Below, piece after piece: positions 34,992 to 47,463 of a stretch of DNA of 64,000 nucleotides. Location of the stretch: contig OY979717.1 of NCBI GenBank assembly GCA_963855995.1, positions 45,186,044 to 45,250,043 of the forward strand. Reading direction: 5' to 3'. Origin of the DNA: Muricea muricata (Eukaryota; Cnidaria; Anthozoa; Malacalcyonacea; Plexauridae). Below the pieces are notes generated by a model, which saw nothing but the letters and a program-made list of their open reading frames with translations, was not told the origin of the DNA and did not search any database. Each line of letters opens with the position of its first letter. Position 1 is the stretch's first letter. Both the position numbers and the translations under genes were made by a program.

Positions 34992-35311
34992 AGGGGGTTT
35001 CCATTCAATGTCGCGCACTAAAGCGGAACGAATCGCATTAGCTGTGATTGACCAGGCGCATTTCAAAACAAAGCGCTCGCTAAAACACGACCGCGCGAGA
35101 TTTTGCATTCAATGGAAATCCGCCCTTTCGGATTTCCATTCGGTGCAAAATGTCGGGCGATTGACTTTTAGCAAGCGCTTTCTTTTGAAATACCAACAGT
35201 CACGTGGAACGAATCTCAATTATGGCCGTGGTTGACGGCTCACATTTCAGAAGAAAGTACTCGCTCGAAAACTTCATAGCGCGACATTTTGCACTGAATG
35301 GAAATCCGTCT
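34992..35311. mobile_element. Two further MITEs of a TTTCCATTCA-TG family
   Basis: Subunit a (34992-35126) starts AGGGGGTTTCCATTCAATG and ends CATTCAATGGAAATCCGCCC. Subunit b (35130-35311) starts GGATTTCCATTCGGTGC and ends GCACTGAATGGAAATCCGTC. A TTC separates them and TAA bounds the pair (34989-34991, 35312-35314). Both carry internal GCGCGA/TCGCG words. Confidence 0.7.
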
Positions 35312-35314
35312 TAA

Positions 35315-35543
35315 GGCCAGTTTTTCACTAGCGCTTTTTTTTTCGCGTGAATCGATTTTTTCTTTTGTCTAAACTCAATTAGTTGCAAATGATTGCAGCT
35401 GGAAAGCTCAAGGGCAAAGAGAAAAAGTGGCTTTGCGCGAAAACCGACTTAATAAGGCAGAATTTTCCACGCGGAAAAAAAATTTTCTGCATCTTCTTAT
35501 TTTAGTTCTGCGCGTATCCAATTAGTTTTATGAAGTCAGGCCT
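35315..35543. mobile_element. Possible fifth MITE in the TAA chain
   Basis: This runs from GGCCAGTTTTTCAC to GTCAGGCCT, again between TAA trinucleotides (35312-35314 and 35544-35546). The ends match poorly (only GGCC-G), so this one is weaker than its neighbours. Confidence 0.35.
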
Positions 35544-35622
35544 TAACAAAGCAGAATGTTAAATATTTAAACCACTTACACTGTTCTGAATTTAATTTAG
35601 ATTGTTCATTTGGACGATCGTC

Positions 35623-35683
35623 ATGACGACAATATTTATTTTCCTTTTCTTCGTGATTTCTCAAACAGTAGTTGCAGATACAG
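35623..35683 (+). CDS. Candidate signal-peptide first exon
   Basis: The ATG at 35623 opens MTTIFIFLFFVISQTVVADT, a short N-terminus, a hydrophobic core and an Ala-x-Thr type cleavage region: a classic secretory signal. A splice donor (ACAG|GTAGGA) follows directly at 35684 in phase 1, as is common for signal-peptide exons. No downstream exon could be assigned, so the protein is unknown. It may be a secreted or membrane protein whose other exons lie in later repeat-rich sequence. Confidence 0.4.
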
Positions 35684-36435
35684 GTAGGATTTCGCTATTT
35701 GTAAATGAAGATCGGGATATTGTTGATCAACTTTTTGGATTGCCATTTCAACACATCACTGGCGACAAAGCCTAAGGGATAGATAGACATTAGATTTTTG
35801 ATGAGGTGGTTGCAGAATTCTTAAGAGACCTTCCGTTCCGCATTCCAGGCTTGCAAGATAATTCTTCTATCTTGAAATTATCGCACACATTACTGATCCG
35901 ACAATGTATTTTTTATGTCTTATTTCACTTTTGTAAGGCTGTGATCATCGATTCTTGAAACGGAATTTTGCAACCACTTATCAAAAATCAAATGGTTCGT
36001 CCCTAATCCATCTTAGAAGCGCTTCGGGCTGCTGGACCTCATGTAGTTGTCGCTGCATATGTATCATGTCTGAGCGCTCAAACTAGCGAGCTAATGGGCC
36101 TGTGCATAATGCTAACAGAGTAACTTAAATCGTGTACGTAATGATATTGTCTACATAACGTCCAGTTACAGTCGATTTCAGGTCACTTGCCAAATTTGGA
36201 ATATTGCGTGGGAACGTTCAAAGCCAACTTCACGAGTTGGCGAATTAAGTACTGAAGTGCTGAACTAAAGTACCGAACTAAAGTACTGAGTTAAAATAAC
36301 GAACGGAAAATTCCACGGAAATGCAAAGTCTAAAACAGGCTTAGTTCGTCGCCCGTATTCGCATCGTATGTCGGCATTTCAATTAAAAATAACGTGTATT
36401 TAAGCAATGATTAAAATCCCCTGAATCTATGACCC
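35684..36435. other. Gene-free interval with an ACTGAACTAAAGT array
   Basis: No exon I can support. About 36244-36300 holds degenerate copies of a 14-15-base word (AGTACTGAAGTGCTGAACTA, AAGTACCGAACTAAAGTACT), a small decayed minisatellite. Confidence 0.4.
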
Positions 36436-37018
36436 CAGGGTTTCCACTTTGATGGAAATTTCCATAATTTCCATAAATTAGTTAGTGTTTCGTAGTGAAA
36501 TGGAGTTTTTAATGAGAGAAAAATTCATGGCAATTCTATGGAAATTTCAGCATTCATCATTAAAAACTAAATTAAAGTGGGTTTTTTTCTTTTCTTGCTA
36601 GTGTGATTGTAGAAATAAGTAAAATATTATATGTGCATCTAATTTTCTACTCAACTCCATTTCTGTAATGTAATAGATGTTAGATGTTATAATGTATGAT
36701 CGGAGATATATTATAGAGATTTTTTAAGAAAGCAGATATAGTATGCTCGCAGATTACTTCCACATTGACACAGGGCGTTGTTCTGCGAATCATGGCGTGC
36801 AATTGAATTATGATCACTTTTCATATTGACATTGATATTAAAGAAAAAAGGACAATATTTTTACTGCAAAATGCTTGTAAAATATTATGTGTTATGATTT
36901 TCTTTGATGGAACTAATTTTGATATAAATTTTGACTTGCTGTTTGCGGACTTTTTCTTCAATTTACGAAATTTTTGGTTGTTCGGATGGAAATTCAAGAT
37001 CTGAAACTGGAAACCCTG
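36436..37018. mobile_element. 583-bp hAT-like MITE, TIR CAGGGTTTCCA
   Basis: The left end CAGGGTTTCCACTTT and right end GAAACTGGAAACCCTG are inverted copies. Flanks CTATGACC (left, one base further out) and CCATGACC (right) agree in seven of eight bases, a decayed 8-bp duplication. The interior is AT-rich, with TGGAAATTTCCATAATTTCC near the left end, and encodes no recognisable protein. Confidence 0.65.
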
Positions 37019-37341
37019 CCATGACCTATACCTAAAACCTGATCCTAAAACCTAATTTTAATGCCATCCAGAGTTATCATTCCAGTTAATACTTATATAG
37101 TTCAATGTGCATTTTGCAAGTCCTTGCAAAAACTTGCGGATCGTTTGATCGCTCGTACCGCCGCAAGTCATGACAAGTCATCGCAAGTAAAAACGTGCGA
37201 TGACTTGGGACTCGTTTCATCAGTGCTTAATGACTGAGTTTCGCACGTCCGAATGAAACAGGGATAAAGGTCACAGCTGAAGGTGCTCCAGAACGCCCAG
37301 CAGATTTCCAGAGCTCTCACTTCTAAGGAGTAAGGCTTTAA

Positions 37342-39056
37342 AGTGCATATGACATAATTACCATTCTTTTTCCGAAAACCTGCCATAACACTATTCGAAT
37401 GCTGTATACCATTCTTCGAAGGGATAAATACTTCCAGAGATATTCGACTTCAAACACGCCAAAAATTGGGTTTTGGGAATTATGGCCGGGAGAAAAGAGG
37501 CTGGGTCGAATTAGCTCTGTGACGTCATACCGGGAACACGTCTCAATACTGCATATAAAAACAATGCAAAAATATTGTCATATGCGAAGCAACAAATAGC
37601 CAAAAATTATTACTTTTGGGGGTATTTGTTTGCATATGAACTTGCACATTCAAGACGACTGAAAACTCATCATTGTATCTTGGAAACTGAAGGAAACAGC
37701 TGAAATTTAGAGAACTGAGTCAAATGCAACGTTGGCATTGAGTCAGGCATCATGTGTCAAGTAACGCGCCTGTTTAGAAAGGTATTCTTCGCTCTGAAGC
37801 TGTAAAAGCATCGGACAAGATGATATACAGGCATGAATACATAGAACACAAGGATATTAAATCGCTAGCTGAGTAGGCACATGAAAAAGTCGCAAGCACT
37901 CGTGTTTTCTTCGTTAATGTAGTTACTGTACAGACTTCTTATGTTGTTTGCAGTATTTGTACACACATCATCTTGCTCATATAAATCTAGACGCAAAGCT
38001 TTATCAAATTGCAACATTGGATGCTGAATACTTGTTATTTTTATGTATGTAATACTTTATTATTATAACTGCGTGCGGTACAGAAAGAGATTGAAAAGTA
38101 TACTGTAGGGCCATATTAGGCTTCTACGACCACCTTATTTACGAATACAGTAATAAACCTAAACCTAAAAGTAAAAATATTGAGAAACACTGCAGTTTAG
38201 ATTAAGGCTGCACAAAGATGCATGTGTTGCAGGAAAATAAAAAGCTCATCTAAATGCTGACATTTACTCTACTCTCAAAATTTGCTATAGAGAGAGAGAG
38301 ATACAGTGATAAATAATATATCCAATGTATAAAACACATAAAGATTCATTGTTGCAAGCTTTCGAATTTAATTTACCCATCGAAGACTGCAGACCGCATG
38401 CCAGTCAAAAGCTTGTGATAAATCAGACAACGTTTGCACGATTAGCAGAAGTATATATCCCAATATAATATAAGCATTAATATAAGCACAGTCAACATTG
38501 TTTCGCCATTTAACTTTTTCATGTGCCAACTCAGCTAGCGACTTAATATCCTTGTGTTCTGTGTATTCATGCCTGTATATCACCTTGTCCAATGTGCTAT
38601 TACAGCTTCAAAGCGAAGAATTCCTTTGTAAACAGACGCGTTATGTGACACATGACGCCTAACTAATGCTAACCTTGCATTTGACTCAAATCTCTCAATT
38701 TGAGCTGTATCCTTCAGTTTCCAAGGTACAATGATGGGTTTTCAGTCGACTTGAATGTACAAGTTTATATACAAACAAATATCCCCCAAAAGTAATTATT
38801 TTTGGCTATTTTTCGCCTCGAACATGACTATATTTTTGTATTGTTTTTATATGCGGTATTGAGACGTGTTCCCGGTATTACGTCACAGAGCTAATTCGAC
38901 CCAGCCTCTTTTCTCCCGGCCATGATTTCAAAAGCTCAACTTTGAACCCAAATATCTCTGGAAGTATTTATCTGTTCGAAGAATGGTATATTTCATTCGA
39001 ATCGTCTCGTCACGGTGAATTTTTGGGGAAAAAATGGTGATCATGACATATGCACT
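37342..39056. mobile_element. 1.7-kb TTAA-flanked element with ~550-bp inverted arms
   Basis: The ends AGTGCATATGACAT and ATGATCATGACATATGCACT lie between TTAA tetranucleotides (37338-37341 and 39057-39060). Arms of roughly 550 bases (about 37342-37895 and 38510-39056) match in reverse complement, including GAGGCTGGGTCGAATTAGCT and GTGACGTCATACCGGGAACA. The central ~600 bases hold a (GA)n run near 38290 and no gene. A further copy of the end (AGTGCCTATGACAC after TTAA) starts at 63819. Confidence 0.8.
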
Positions 39057-39370
39057 TTAAAAGTAGTAATATTGTCAGAAAAAAAACAGCATTCTTTGAT
39101 TGTCATTGTTATTTTAGTAACAATTTATACTAACAACTTAACAACTAAGTCTTATGCCTACAAAATTCGGTTTTAACCTTTAATTAGACTTTATAAGAAA
39201 TTAACTAAACAATGAAAATTTACTCGGTTCAGTGAAAAATTATTGTTGTCTGTCACATAATAGATATTATTATGTATTCAAATTTTATTCTTGTTTGTGA
39301 TTGGTTAAAACGCAACGGATAATTTACCGTATCAGCAAGATGACGCGCTATTCTGGCTGCTGACGTGATC

Positions 39371-39428
39371 AGCGTGCCATAATACCTTATTTTGGAACTC
39401 GGTCCAAAACAAAGTATTATGGCACGCT
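39371..39428. repeat. Hairpin AGCGTGCCATAATAC
   Basis: AGCGTGCCATAATACCTTAT and ATAAT-containing AAAGTATTATGGCACGCT form a stem of about 20 pairs around a GGAACTCGGTCC loop, which is itself partly self-complementary. It could fold as RNA or be a MITE remnant; nothing shows transcription. Confidence 0.55.
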
Positions 39429-39616
39429 GTCGAACCCAAGCCCCCTGCACGGTCGGCAGGTTGCTAAAAATCCCGCCAACACTGAGTACTTTTGAAATGT
39501 AAACAATTACAAAATTTTGTGTTTTGAATACATTATAAAACAATTAGTGAATTGTTTATTAAAAGGTGCTTTTGAAAAGGGATAAAATAATAAAAGCAGG
39601 ATTTAGGCTTATTTAA

Positions 39617-40379
39617 GGTTGTCTTGGACAAAAAATATAACTTTTAAATAGTCGTTTTTACCTTATTATTTGTGGCAAATATAAAAGGCGGGCACAAAAT
39701 TGGTAACTTTTACTATTGTTTTTGTCTTATTCACAAAGATATGACTCCCTATTGGGTAAAATATAGGATTTGTATGGGGAAAGATTTGAGCTCAAATAAC
39801 GTACAGCAGTAGTCAGCAACAACTTAAATAAATACATAATTCATCGATCTCTGGCCTAAACCTCAAATATACACATTAGAAGCCATTGAGCCTTCATGGT
39901 TTACCTTGTTCATGGATGCAGTAAAAAATAGCTCAATAAAAGTATTCTCAAGCCGAGAAGATAACCTATGTACAAAATATTTTAGGTTCAGGATATGGCT
40001 TTCTTACTGAGACATGCACCCTGAAAATTTCAGGCGAAATCATGAAGTATTGGCGTTGTAAGAATTTCCCGAAGTTGTAAAATGCGTATTTAAAAACAGC
40101 TCTAAAGTTTTTGCATTCATTATAATAACTTATACACAACAATACAAAACAATGCTATTGAAATAGAGGACAATAAAACCAACGAATCGCATCGTTTATA
40201 TGGCTCCGGGAAGAGTCATGGCTTAACTGGGAGGAATAAGAAACGCGGCACGATTTCTTTGTTGTAGGTATACTTTTGTGTTCAATAGTGCAGTCATGTT
40301 ATTAAGGACACAGTATACAACCCACATTTTTGTTTTTCGAAAAATAAAAATACACGACAAAATTTTGTCCAAGACCACC
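39617..40379. mobile_element. 763-bp TTAA-flanked MITE, TIR GGTGGTCTTGGACAAAA
   Basis: The left end GGTTGTCTTGGACAAAAAAT and the right end TTTTGTCCAAGACCACC are inverted, with TTAA on both sides (39613-39616 and 40380-40383). TTAA targeting fits piggyBac or Kolobok families. No transposase is encoded. Confidence 0.8.
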
Positions 40380-40383
40380 TTAA

Positions 40384-41174
40384 GGCCTTATTCGGTACGT
40401 CTAAGGAATTTGGGGAAACTCTGAGGAATTGGATCTCGCATTAAGGAATACCAAAATATAGTTGTGAGAGCACCAGTGAACTCAATGCAACTGGAAGGCT
40501 ACCTGAGGCGGGAAATTTGAAGCCAACTTGTTAAAGTCCTTCCCAGTCTTTCCACGCAATTAAAAACTCGGCGAAAAACAACATGCTGCAACCCTTGCAG
40601 AGATCTCGCGCGAGTGATGGGCGCGGGCACAGATTAAGCATATACTGATATGGAACTCGCGCGTGTTTCCTTTTTATTTTGTGTCCTCACGTACGCGTCA
40701 GCTCGCGTTACCCCACGCGCCACGCAAAATCTCTCTGGCAAGTGTCATCCTTCGAATTTTCAGGTAAAAGTATAGAGAAAACGGTGTTCGAAAGAGAAAA
40801 AAATGCATATTTTACAAAATTGAAGCGAGGTTTCGCTGTTTTGAACTCGAAATTTAAAGATAAATGGTAGGTGGTTGTTTTTGCGTGGAAACGTTTACGA
40901 TAGAGTTTATTCAGAGTTTATTTCAAGGCAGATTAATATTTACATGCGATGTATTGACCGACCATGCGGTCAATGCCGACCTCTACCGACCATGCGTTTG
41001 ATCACTTTGATGGGTCAATTACATGATCGGTTAACTTTGTCTTAAAGATAGGTTACAGTCGCATCTGCGCATGCGCTAGCTTTGTTTACGTTTTTTGTTT
41101 TGATCTGCTTTAATTGTATAAAATGACGTATTTCAGTTGGTCGGCATAACAATGCAATATAATTTTACCAACAA
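40384..41174. other. Spacer with a CpG-rich block and a dispersed motif
   Basis: 40530-40720 is unusually CG-rich for this window (CTCGCGCGAGTG, ACGTACGCGTCAGCTCGCG), perhaps a promoter remnant. CTTAAAGATAGGTTACAGTC followed by GCATCTGCGCATGC at 41041-41075 recurs inverted at 62925-62957. No exon is supported. Confidence 0.4.
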
Positions 41175-43652
41175 TAGTCTAGGACCTGTCAAGGAGTTTG
41201 TATGCGTTTCATTTACCCCAGATAACCTCAACTGTTTTAGGGTAAGTTAACCATGGCGAACAAGATGGCATATTTGCCCAAACCTGAATCCAGGACGAAA
41301 CGTCCGAAAACGAGCACCCGCAGAAATAACCCTCTCGTTAGGACTACAACTTCTGAATCATTAGAGATACATTTGTTTTAAAGCTTTTATGGTGTTCAGA
41401 GTGGTCACTTTAGGGGTGGTAGTTAGGGAGCAAAAAATCTCTAGCTTTAATATATTCCAAGAATATGGCTATACCTTATCAGGGGAAAATTGCTGAATAT
41501 GCATAATTTAAGTTACAACATTGGCAAAGTGGATTATTTATATTTTTTCCGAAAATTTTTTCGCTGTTGTCAAACTTCACACTTGTTTAAACATAATTCT
41601 CGTATTCTACATAGCAGAGCATGGAAACCTGTCGATATATAGTGCCGATAAATTTACTCACCGACGCCATTTTGCGAATCCGGTGTCACGGTCTCAACGT
41701 TCCCCCAGTAGGAGACACTGCATGCACTGCAGCTCAATGTAAACTTGAGGTCCTAGGCTAAATGTATGACTCACAGTCATATCTTGCAACAAAGTCAGAC
41801 ATCCAAAGCTACAAAGTCAGACATCCAAAGCTTGATGGCGATATAAACGTTAGCCATACACATTACCACACATGAGCATACCATTATATAAAAGGCTCAT
41901 ACAATGTACTTTGTCACCAAAGTGGCACGACCATCGTGGGTGGCAAAGTAATTTATGAAACCAATATCTACATGGATAAGGGAAAGAGCAAAGCAGCAAA
42001 ACACCTAACACCTAAGGACTGACTTGTCCATATCTAGGAAGTATCACGACTTTGTGCATATACCTACTGTAATACAAGAAGATTCTATCATATTATATAT
42101 ATATGTATATATGTTAATAGTGCTATGATGATGGTCTGACTCAGTATCACTGATGTAGTTGTGTCACTGCAGTGTGTGTTCAGTGTTCGAGAGCGTTCTG
42201 TAGCCATGTAATAAAGGTCTACTATCAGATCAGTGGTCTACATAGATATAGACCTACTTGTTTCATCAAAAACGTAGTTTTTTGCTTGGCTGCGAACAGT
42301 ACGTTGCTCATTTTTCGTCAATCCATTTTCGTGTTTACCATACCGAAGATACTGCATAATCCGCTCACATTTTTGTGGGTAGTCGCGCATGCGTAGCTAC
42401 CCACTATGTGAGAACCGTAAAATGTACAATCGCCTGTGTCTGTGGGCAGAGGGTTTCGTGTCCGCAGCATAAGCCGCAGTACTGATCCAGTACTAGACTG
42501 GATAGTCAAAAGTGAAGCAAATTATATATGCGAAAATCACTTCCGGCCACCAGGGAGCTATAGAATGCATGGCGAACCTGAACGAAGGTGAATTTTGCCG
42601 AATTTGAGATACTTTACGATATTATACCAAGCTGATCGCTCCACTGGTGTCTAAAAAATGTTACGTTAATTCTTTTGAAACGCCAATTAGCCGGATTGTC
42701 CCAAAACATCGTCATTTTTGTTTGTTCAAAGTTGTTCATGAAATACGATGCATGGCGAACAACGTGAAGCAAGGTGAATTTTGCCAAATTTGAGATACTT
42801 TACGAAGTTATACCGAGCTGATGACCTCACTTTTGTCTAAAAGATCACAACAAAACTAAACTGAGATATCACCGACTTCGAGGTAAGTGTTGACATTATA
42901 CTTTGATATGATATTTCACAAATAGTATGACCCCGCTGGCCATATTTTAGTGAGCTTGCTTAAAGAACTGTTAATTCTATATAATCCTTGTGTATTTCTA
43001 AATTTTTAGGTAAATCCTGACGGTCATTCTGGAAATGATCCTGCCAGTATTTATACGGTGACCACGAGAACACTTCTAACCATGGAGAATGGCATTCATC
43101 AAAAAACATTAATGGCACTAATATCAAATTTATGGACATCTTCAAATTTTTGACATGTATGCTAATCCACAAGCGTAAAATTAAATTGATTCACAGGAAG
43201 TTAAAACAGTGTGCAACCTCAGCAACGAAGTATTTCGGAGAACAACAAACAACAACGAAATTTCACTTCCATTAAAGAGGATCAGGAAAGCTGATCAAAG
43301 CTTATCTTTGTTGTACCCATCCTACACATTGAGAACTTTGAGAAAGTCATGGACTATTTATATTGTAAATATACTCATCAATTGAAAAAACAAGAGTGAA
43401 GAAAAACATCTATACATTTGGCAACTATGTTTTTGTCAATATATCTGATAATGTGAAAGTGCCACAAAATGACGAATATTTTGACTTTTCTTAACTTCGC
43501 CGAACTTAGATCTTTGGACTATCCTTCAAATTCAAACTTCATGAGAATTGTCTACCGAGACTTCGACCTGAGACCTTGATGTGTACCGCCCTGGAACAAG
43601 AACGCTTCTTGTGTTAAGGGTTGTTCTTATTATCAATATTTTGTTCTGTGAA

Positions 43653-44391
43653 TAGTGCTGTGCACCGGAGCCGGAGGGCCGGAGCCGGAGCCGGAGTTTT
43701 GCCCCATTTTGCCGGAGCCGGAGCTGGAGTTTGTTCACCTCCGGCAAAACTCCGGCAGCACTTATTTGTGCTGCAAACTTCTATCATAGATCAACGAAAA
43801 ACTAACTCCATCGAAGAAAAAGTAAATACAGCCCAATACAGCTTGACACAAACATACAAATTATAATTATTGTATTTTATGTTATTTTTGTATAACTGTG
43901 ACGTCCGCAAGACGGTAAAGCATGTGAAAATTTTACCTAAAAATTTCATCAAACGCTGCAACGCTATGCTTACAATATTGACATTATTGTCAACATGAAA
44001 GGTCGAATATGTGTTTTAAAGAATAACTGAAACATTACCCTCATCAGTAAGGTCTGAGAGCAGAGTCTTTCCTTTGGCGGGTAACATTGTAACAGGAAAC
44101 ATTGGTAAACTTGCTTTCATTAAGTTTGATAATAAAAAGTTTTAACTACATTGACCTTGCGTCTTGTTTTTGCAAATACAATACCGTGCATCATGCATAT
44201 TACAAAATGTTAATGCGAGGAATGCGAAGTGTTAAATAAAAAACAAAGAAGGCGTTTCCAATTTAAACTGTAAAAATTTCCAACTTTGACAAATTTGCAC
44301 AAGCCTAGAGTTTTTTTCCGGAGCCGGAGTTTCTTTTGCCGGAGCCGGTGCCGGAGCCGGAGGTGAAAAAACCGGAGTTTGCACAGCACTA
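43653..44391. mobile_element. 739-bp hAT MITE with GCCGGA subterminal arrays
   Basis: The ends TAGTGCTGTGCA and TGCACAGCACTA are flanked by TCTGTGAA on both sides (43645-43652, 44392-44399), an 8-bp duplication of hAT type. Just inside each end lies an array of (C)CGGAGC words (43666-43755 and 44318-44376), inverted relative to one another. The middle is AT-rich and non-coding. Confidence 0.88.
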
Positions 44392-45022
44392 TCTGTGAAT
44401 TCTTGTCTTTCATATACATACAGGTCAAGGTTTTGTACACTGTATGCGAAATTGTATTTGACACATTGACTACCTCACAACTTCTTGGATATGTTTATGC
44501 TTATTGAAAAAAATGTACGTAATATTCATTTACTTGAAGTGTAATGCTTTGTATGTGATTAAATGTTTATTTCCAGTAAACTGTGCCAATTTACTTAATT
44601 TCAATAACTTTAGCTTTTGAAATAGCCATTATCAAACACTGCAGGCTACCCACATGTACGCAGCGCGTACCGATTTTTTCTTGTGTTGTTCCATGCGTTC
44701 ACTTCTCGTTTTTACACGTTCTGTACCGATTACGTCGGGAGTTGTTACGTTTGCCTCTTGCTGAGGCGCCAGTCAGATACTTGGTTAAAAATATTACGTT
44801 AAAATATAGGTTTTTTGCGAAAAAACTCGGTTTATACAACAAGCGACACTGCGACAAAAGAAAGGGGATAACTCAGACCGGCAATGTTGCGCAATAGTTA
44901 TTCCGGTGACGTGCGCATGCGCATATTAGCGAGGTTTAGCAAACACGACGCGACGTCAAAGACGACGTGAGAATGGCGTCAAAATGGCGTTGCAACATCC
45001 TTAAATGGTCATATCACGCCAT

Positions 45023-47463
45023 CAGGGGCGGATCTAGGATTTTTCGCAATTTTTGAAACCTGATGACGTCATTTCACGTCAGGATGGTAGCCTAATATTT
45101 GCGGGAGTGTAGATTTTTTATTTTATGAAACAAAAGATGCGTAAATAGCATACCATTCGCAATGGACCTTTCCCCTTTCAGACAAAATTTTGAAAAAATC
45201 GAAATAGGCAAAAATATCACCATAGCTTGAAAGAGCATCCCAAGTTTACTAAAGTTGCGAAGTTTGGTTGTGAAATGTTGTAAACTGTAGAAAATATAGC
45301 CTTGCAAATTTGGCAAATTTTGTATACATTTGTATTACGCGTAGGAAAATGATAATCAAAAGTATCCACTGATTATCACTTTTCCGCCCGTAATACAAAT
45401 TTATACAAAATTTGCCAACTTCGCAAGGCTATATTTTCTACATTTTACAACATTTCACAGCCGAGCTTGGCAATCTTACTAAACTTAGGATGCTCTTTCA
45501 AGCTGTGGTGATATTTTTGCCTATTTTGAATTTTCTCAAAATTTCATGTAATAGGGGAAAGGTCCATTCAAAAAGTTTTGCATGTAATAGTGGTGTGGCA
45601 ATTCTTAAGGGTGTAATTTGTACACACACAAGCTTTAGTTTAATACACTTGTGTGCGTTCATGATTAATAATTGATCGCTAATTAAACTCACATTCACAC
45701 TAGATTTCTTTTTTGTCTGTTTATTTTTTTGCTTTCTGGACAACTACCATGCATGGTATATCATATTTCATATTCTGTGTTCACTGCCTCATTAGGAACA
45801 AAGGGACTGTTGTTACTAAATATTGTTTATGTTTGAATGACACCATGCCTTTACCTTCCCTACCTCATACATTTACAAGTCACTCAAACTCAGCTTTCAT
45901 GCTATACCATATTTCAAATTGTGGTTACTGCCTCATTACAAACATAGACTGTTGTTACAAAATATTGTCTATTCTACATGATCCCAACATCAAGTGATGT
46001 CAATATTCTTAAAACTGTGCACTAAAGTATTGTCACCCACCAACAACAAGGAAATGGACCTACAGTATAATGGCAATTCCCAGAGGCTTCTAATCTAAGA
46101 AAACAGACAAAATATAAATTAATTTCTAAATTTAATTGCTTGTGATAATTTAAACCTTAGCATGTTTTATATTTGCATTTTTAAAATTAAGACAAGAAAT
46201 ACTATGATATTATATGTTAAATTTACACTTGTAATTTTACTGCGCTCAGTTGTAATTATTTTTAAATATTTATTATAAGTCTAACCAACTCGTAATACAC
46301 TACACTCAAGAATTATATAAATTGCCACAATGCCTAACAGCCTTGTGTTGAGATTTTGGCGCTACTATAGCATACTAGCAATAATTTTATATAGTGTCAC
46401 TACTAAATAGGTATAAAACCTGACCTTTCACCTTTATATAATGTATTTTTAGATTATAGCCCACACAACTATTACATAAACACTCCTGGCTATTCTCGAT
46501 ATTAGCAAATAGCATTTTCCCTCTTAGGTTTGATCCATTAACCGCAAAAATATGCAAATTTGTTGTGCAGTCAAAATTCAAAACTAAATCCCAATTGGGA
46601 TGCGTGTATCTTTATGGATATGCATGACGCGCAATCGCACATCTGTTCGCTTATGTAATATGTTTATTATGCCTAAACGAAATAATCTTGACAAATCACG
46701 TTAAGTTTACCTTATTGCAGTAAAAAGCTTGTCCCTTTGATCCCGCACGCTCTTTGGAATATAGATCTCTGATATTTCCGCTTTAACTTACGTCCTTGCT
46801 ACTCATGGCACCCAGCAACTGCTCAATCGTACTCTATGATATAGCATGGATTTTCCTTCCGAGATCAGTCCAACAGTCTTTCAAAACCGACAAGTTGTTC
46901 GCCGCAAATGCCGATTGAACCGTCTCGGACTTTAGACATTTCATTAGTAGACATTTCCAAATTTTCCGCAGAAATCTTTTCACAAAGCTTCAACGTGACA
47001 CTTCCAAGTTCGAACAAGCGAGCATATGCACAGGAAGACTTTAGCATTCTGGAATATTTTAATTTAACTGGCACCCCTGACTTTTGCAAATCGGTCAGAA
47101 CTCCCCACAGATCAGTCAAAATCGAAAGAATTCGCTTGTTTCCATGGAAATAAGCATCTAGACCAGTCTAGACCAATCAGAACACTGGATTTTGACGATT
47201 TGACTGACCGACTTTACGTATGTCAGCTGCTCAATGACTTGACTAAAGCTCGTTGGCTCAGCCACTGTATCAAGTTTGATAACTGGACTACACTTCATTG
47301 AATATTAATTAGAAACGCTGCATGAAGTAGATACTGGACAGTTATAAGTTACCGCGCATGATAAAGTAATTGTATTATAGTTTAAATATTTAAGACTTTA
47401 ACCAAGTTTGCAAATTTTACGTTGGTCGCGTGACTGATTTGACGACCCCTAGATCCGCCCTTG
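45023..47463. mobile_element. 2.4-kb hAT element, CACGCCAT duplication
   Basis: The ends CAGGGGCGGATCTAGG and CCTAGATCCGCCCTTG lie between CACGCCAT copies (45015-45022, 47464-47471). It landed in the loop of a hairpin (AGCGAGGTTTAGCAAACACG at 44928 and its complement at 47500-47522). Inside is a palindrome (about 45150-45350 versus 45380-45577, AATGGACCTTTCCCC...) and a duplicated block near 45750 and 45900 (CACTGCCTCATTAGGAACAA / TACTGCCTCATTACAAACAT). A frame on the minus strand at 47119-46865 (MTDLWGVLTDLQKSGVPVKL...) reads like a protein fragment but I do not recognise it. Confidence 0.85.

Noticed and set aside
46865..47153. Assigning a function to the overlapping frames within the hAT element at 45023
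   Set aside because: The minus-strand translation looks protein-like but I recognise no family, so it is only mentioned within the element.
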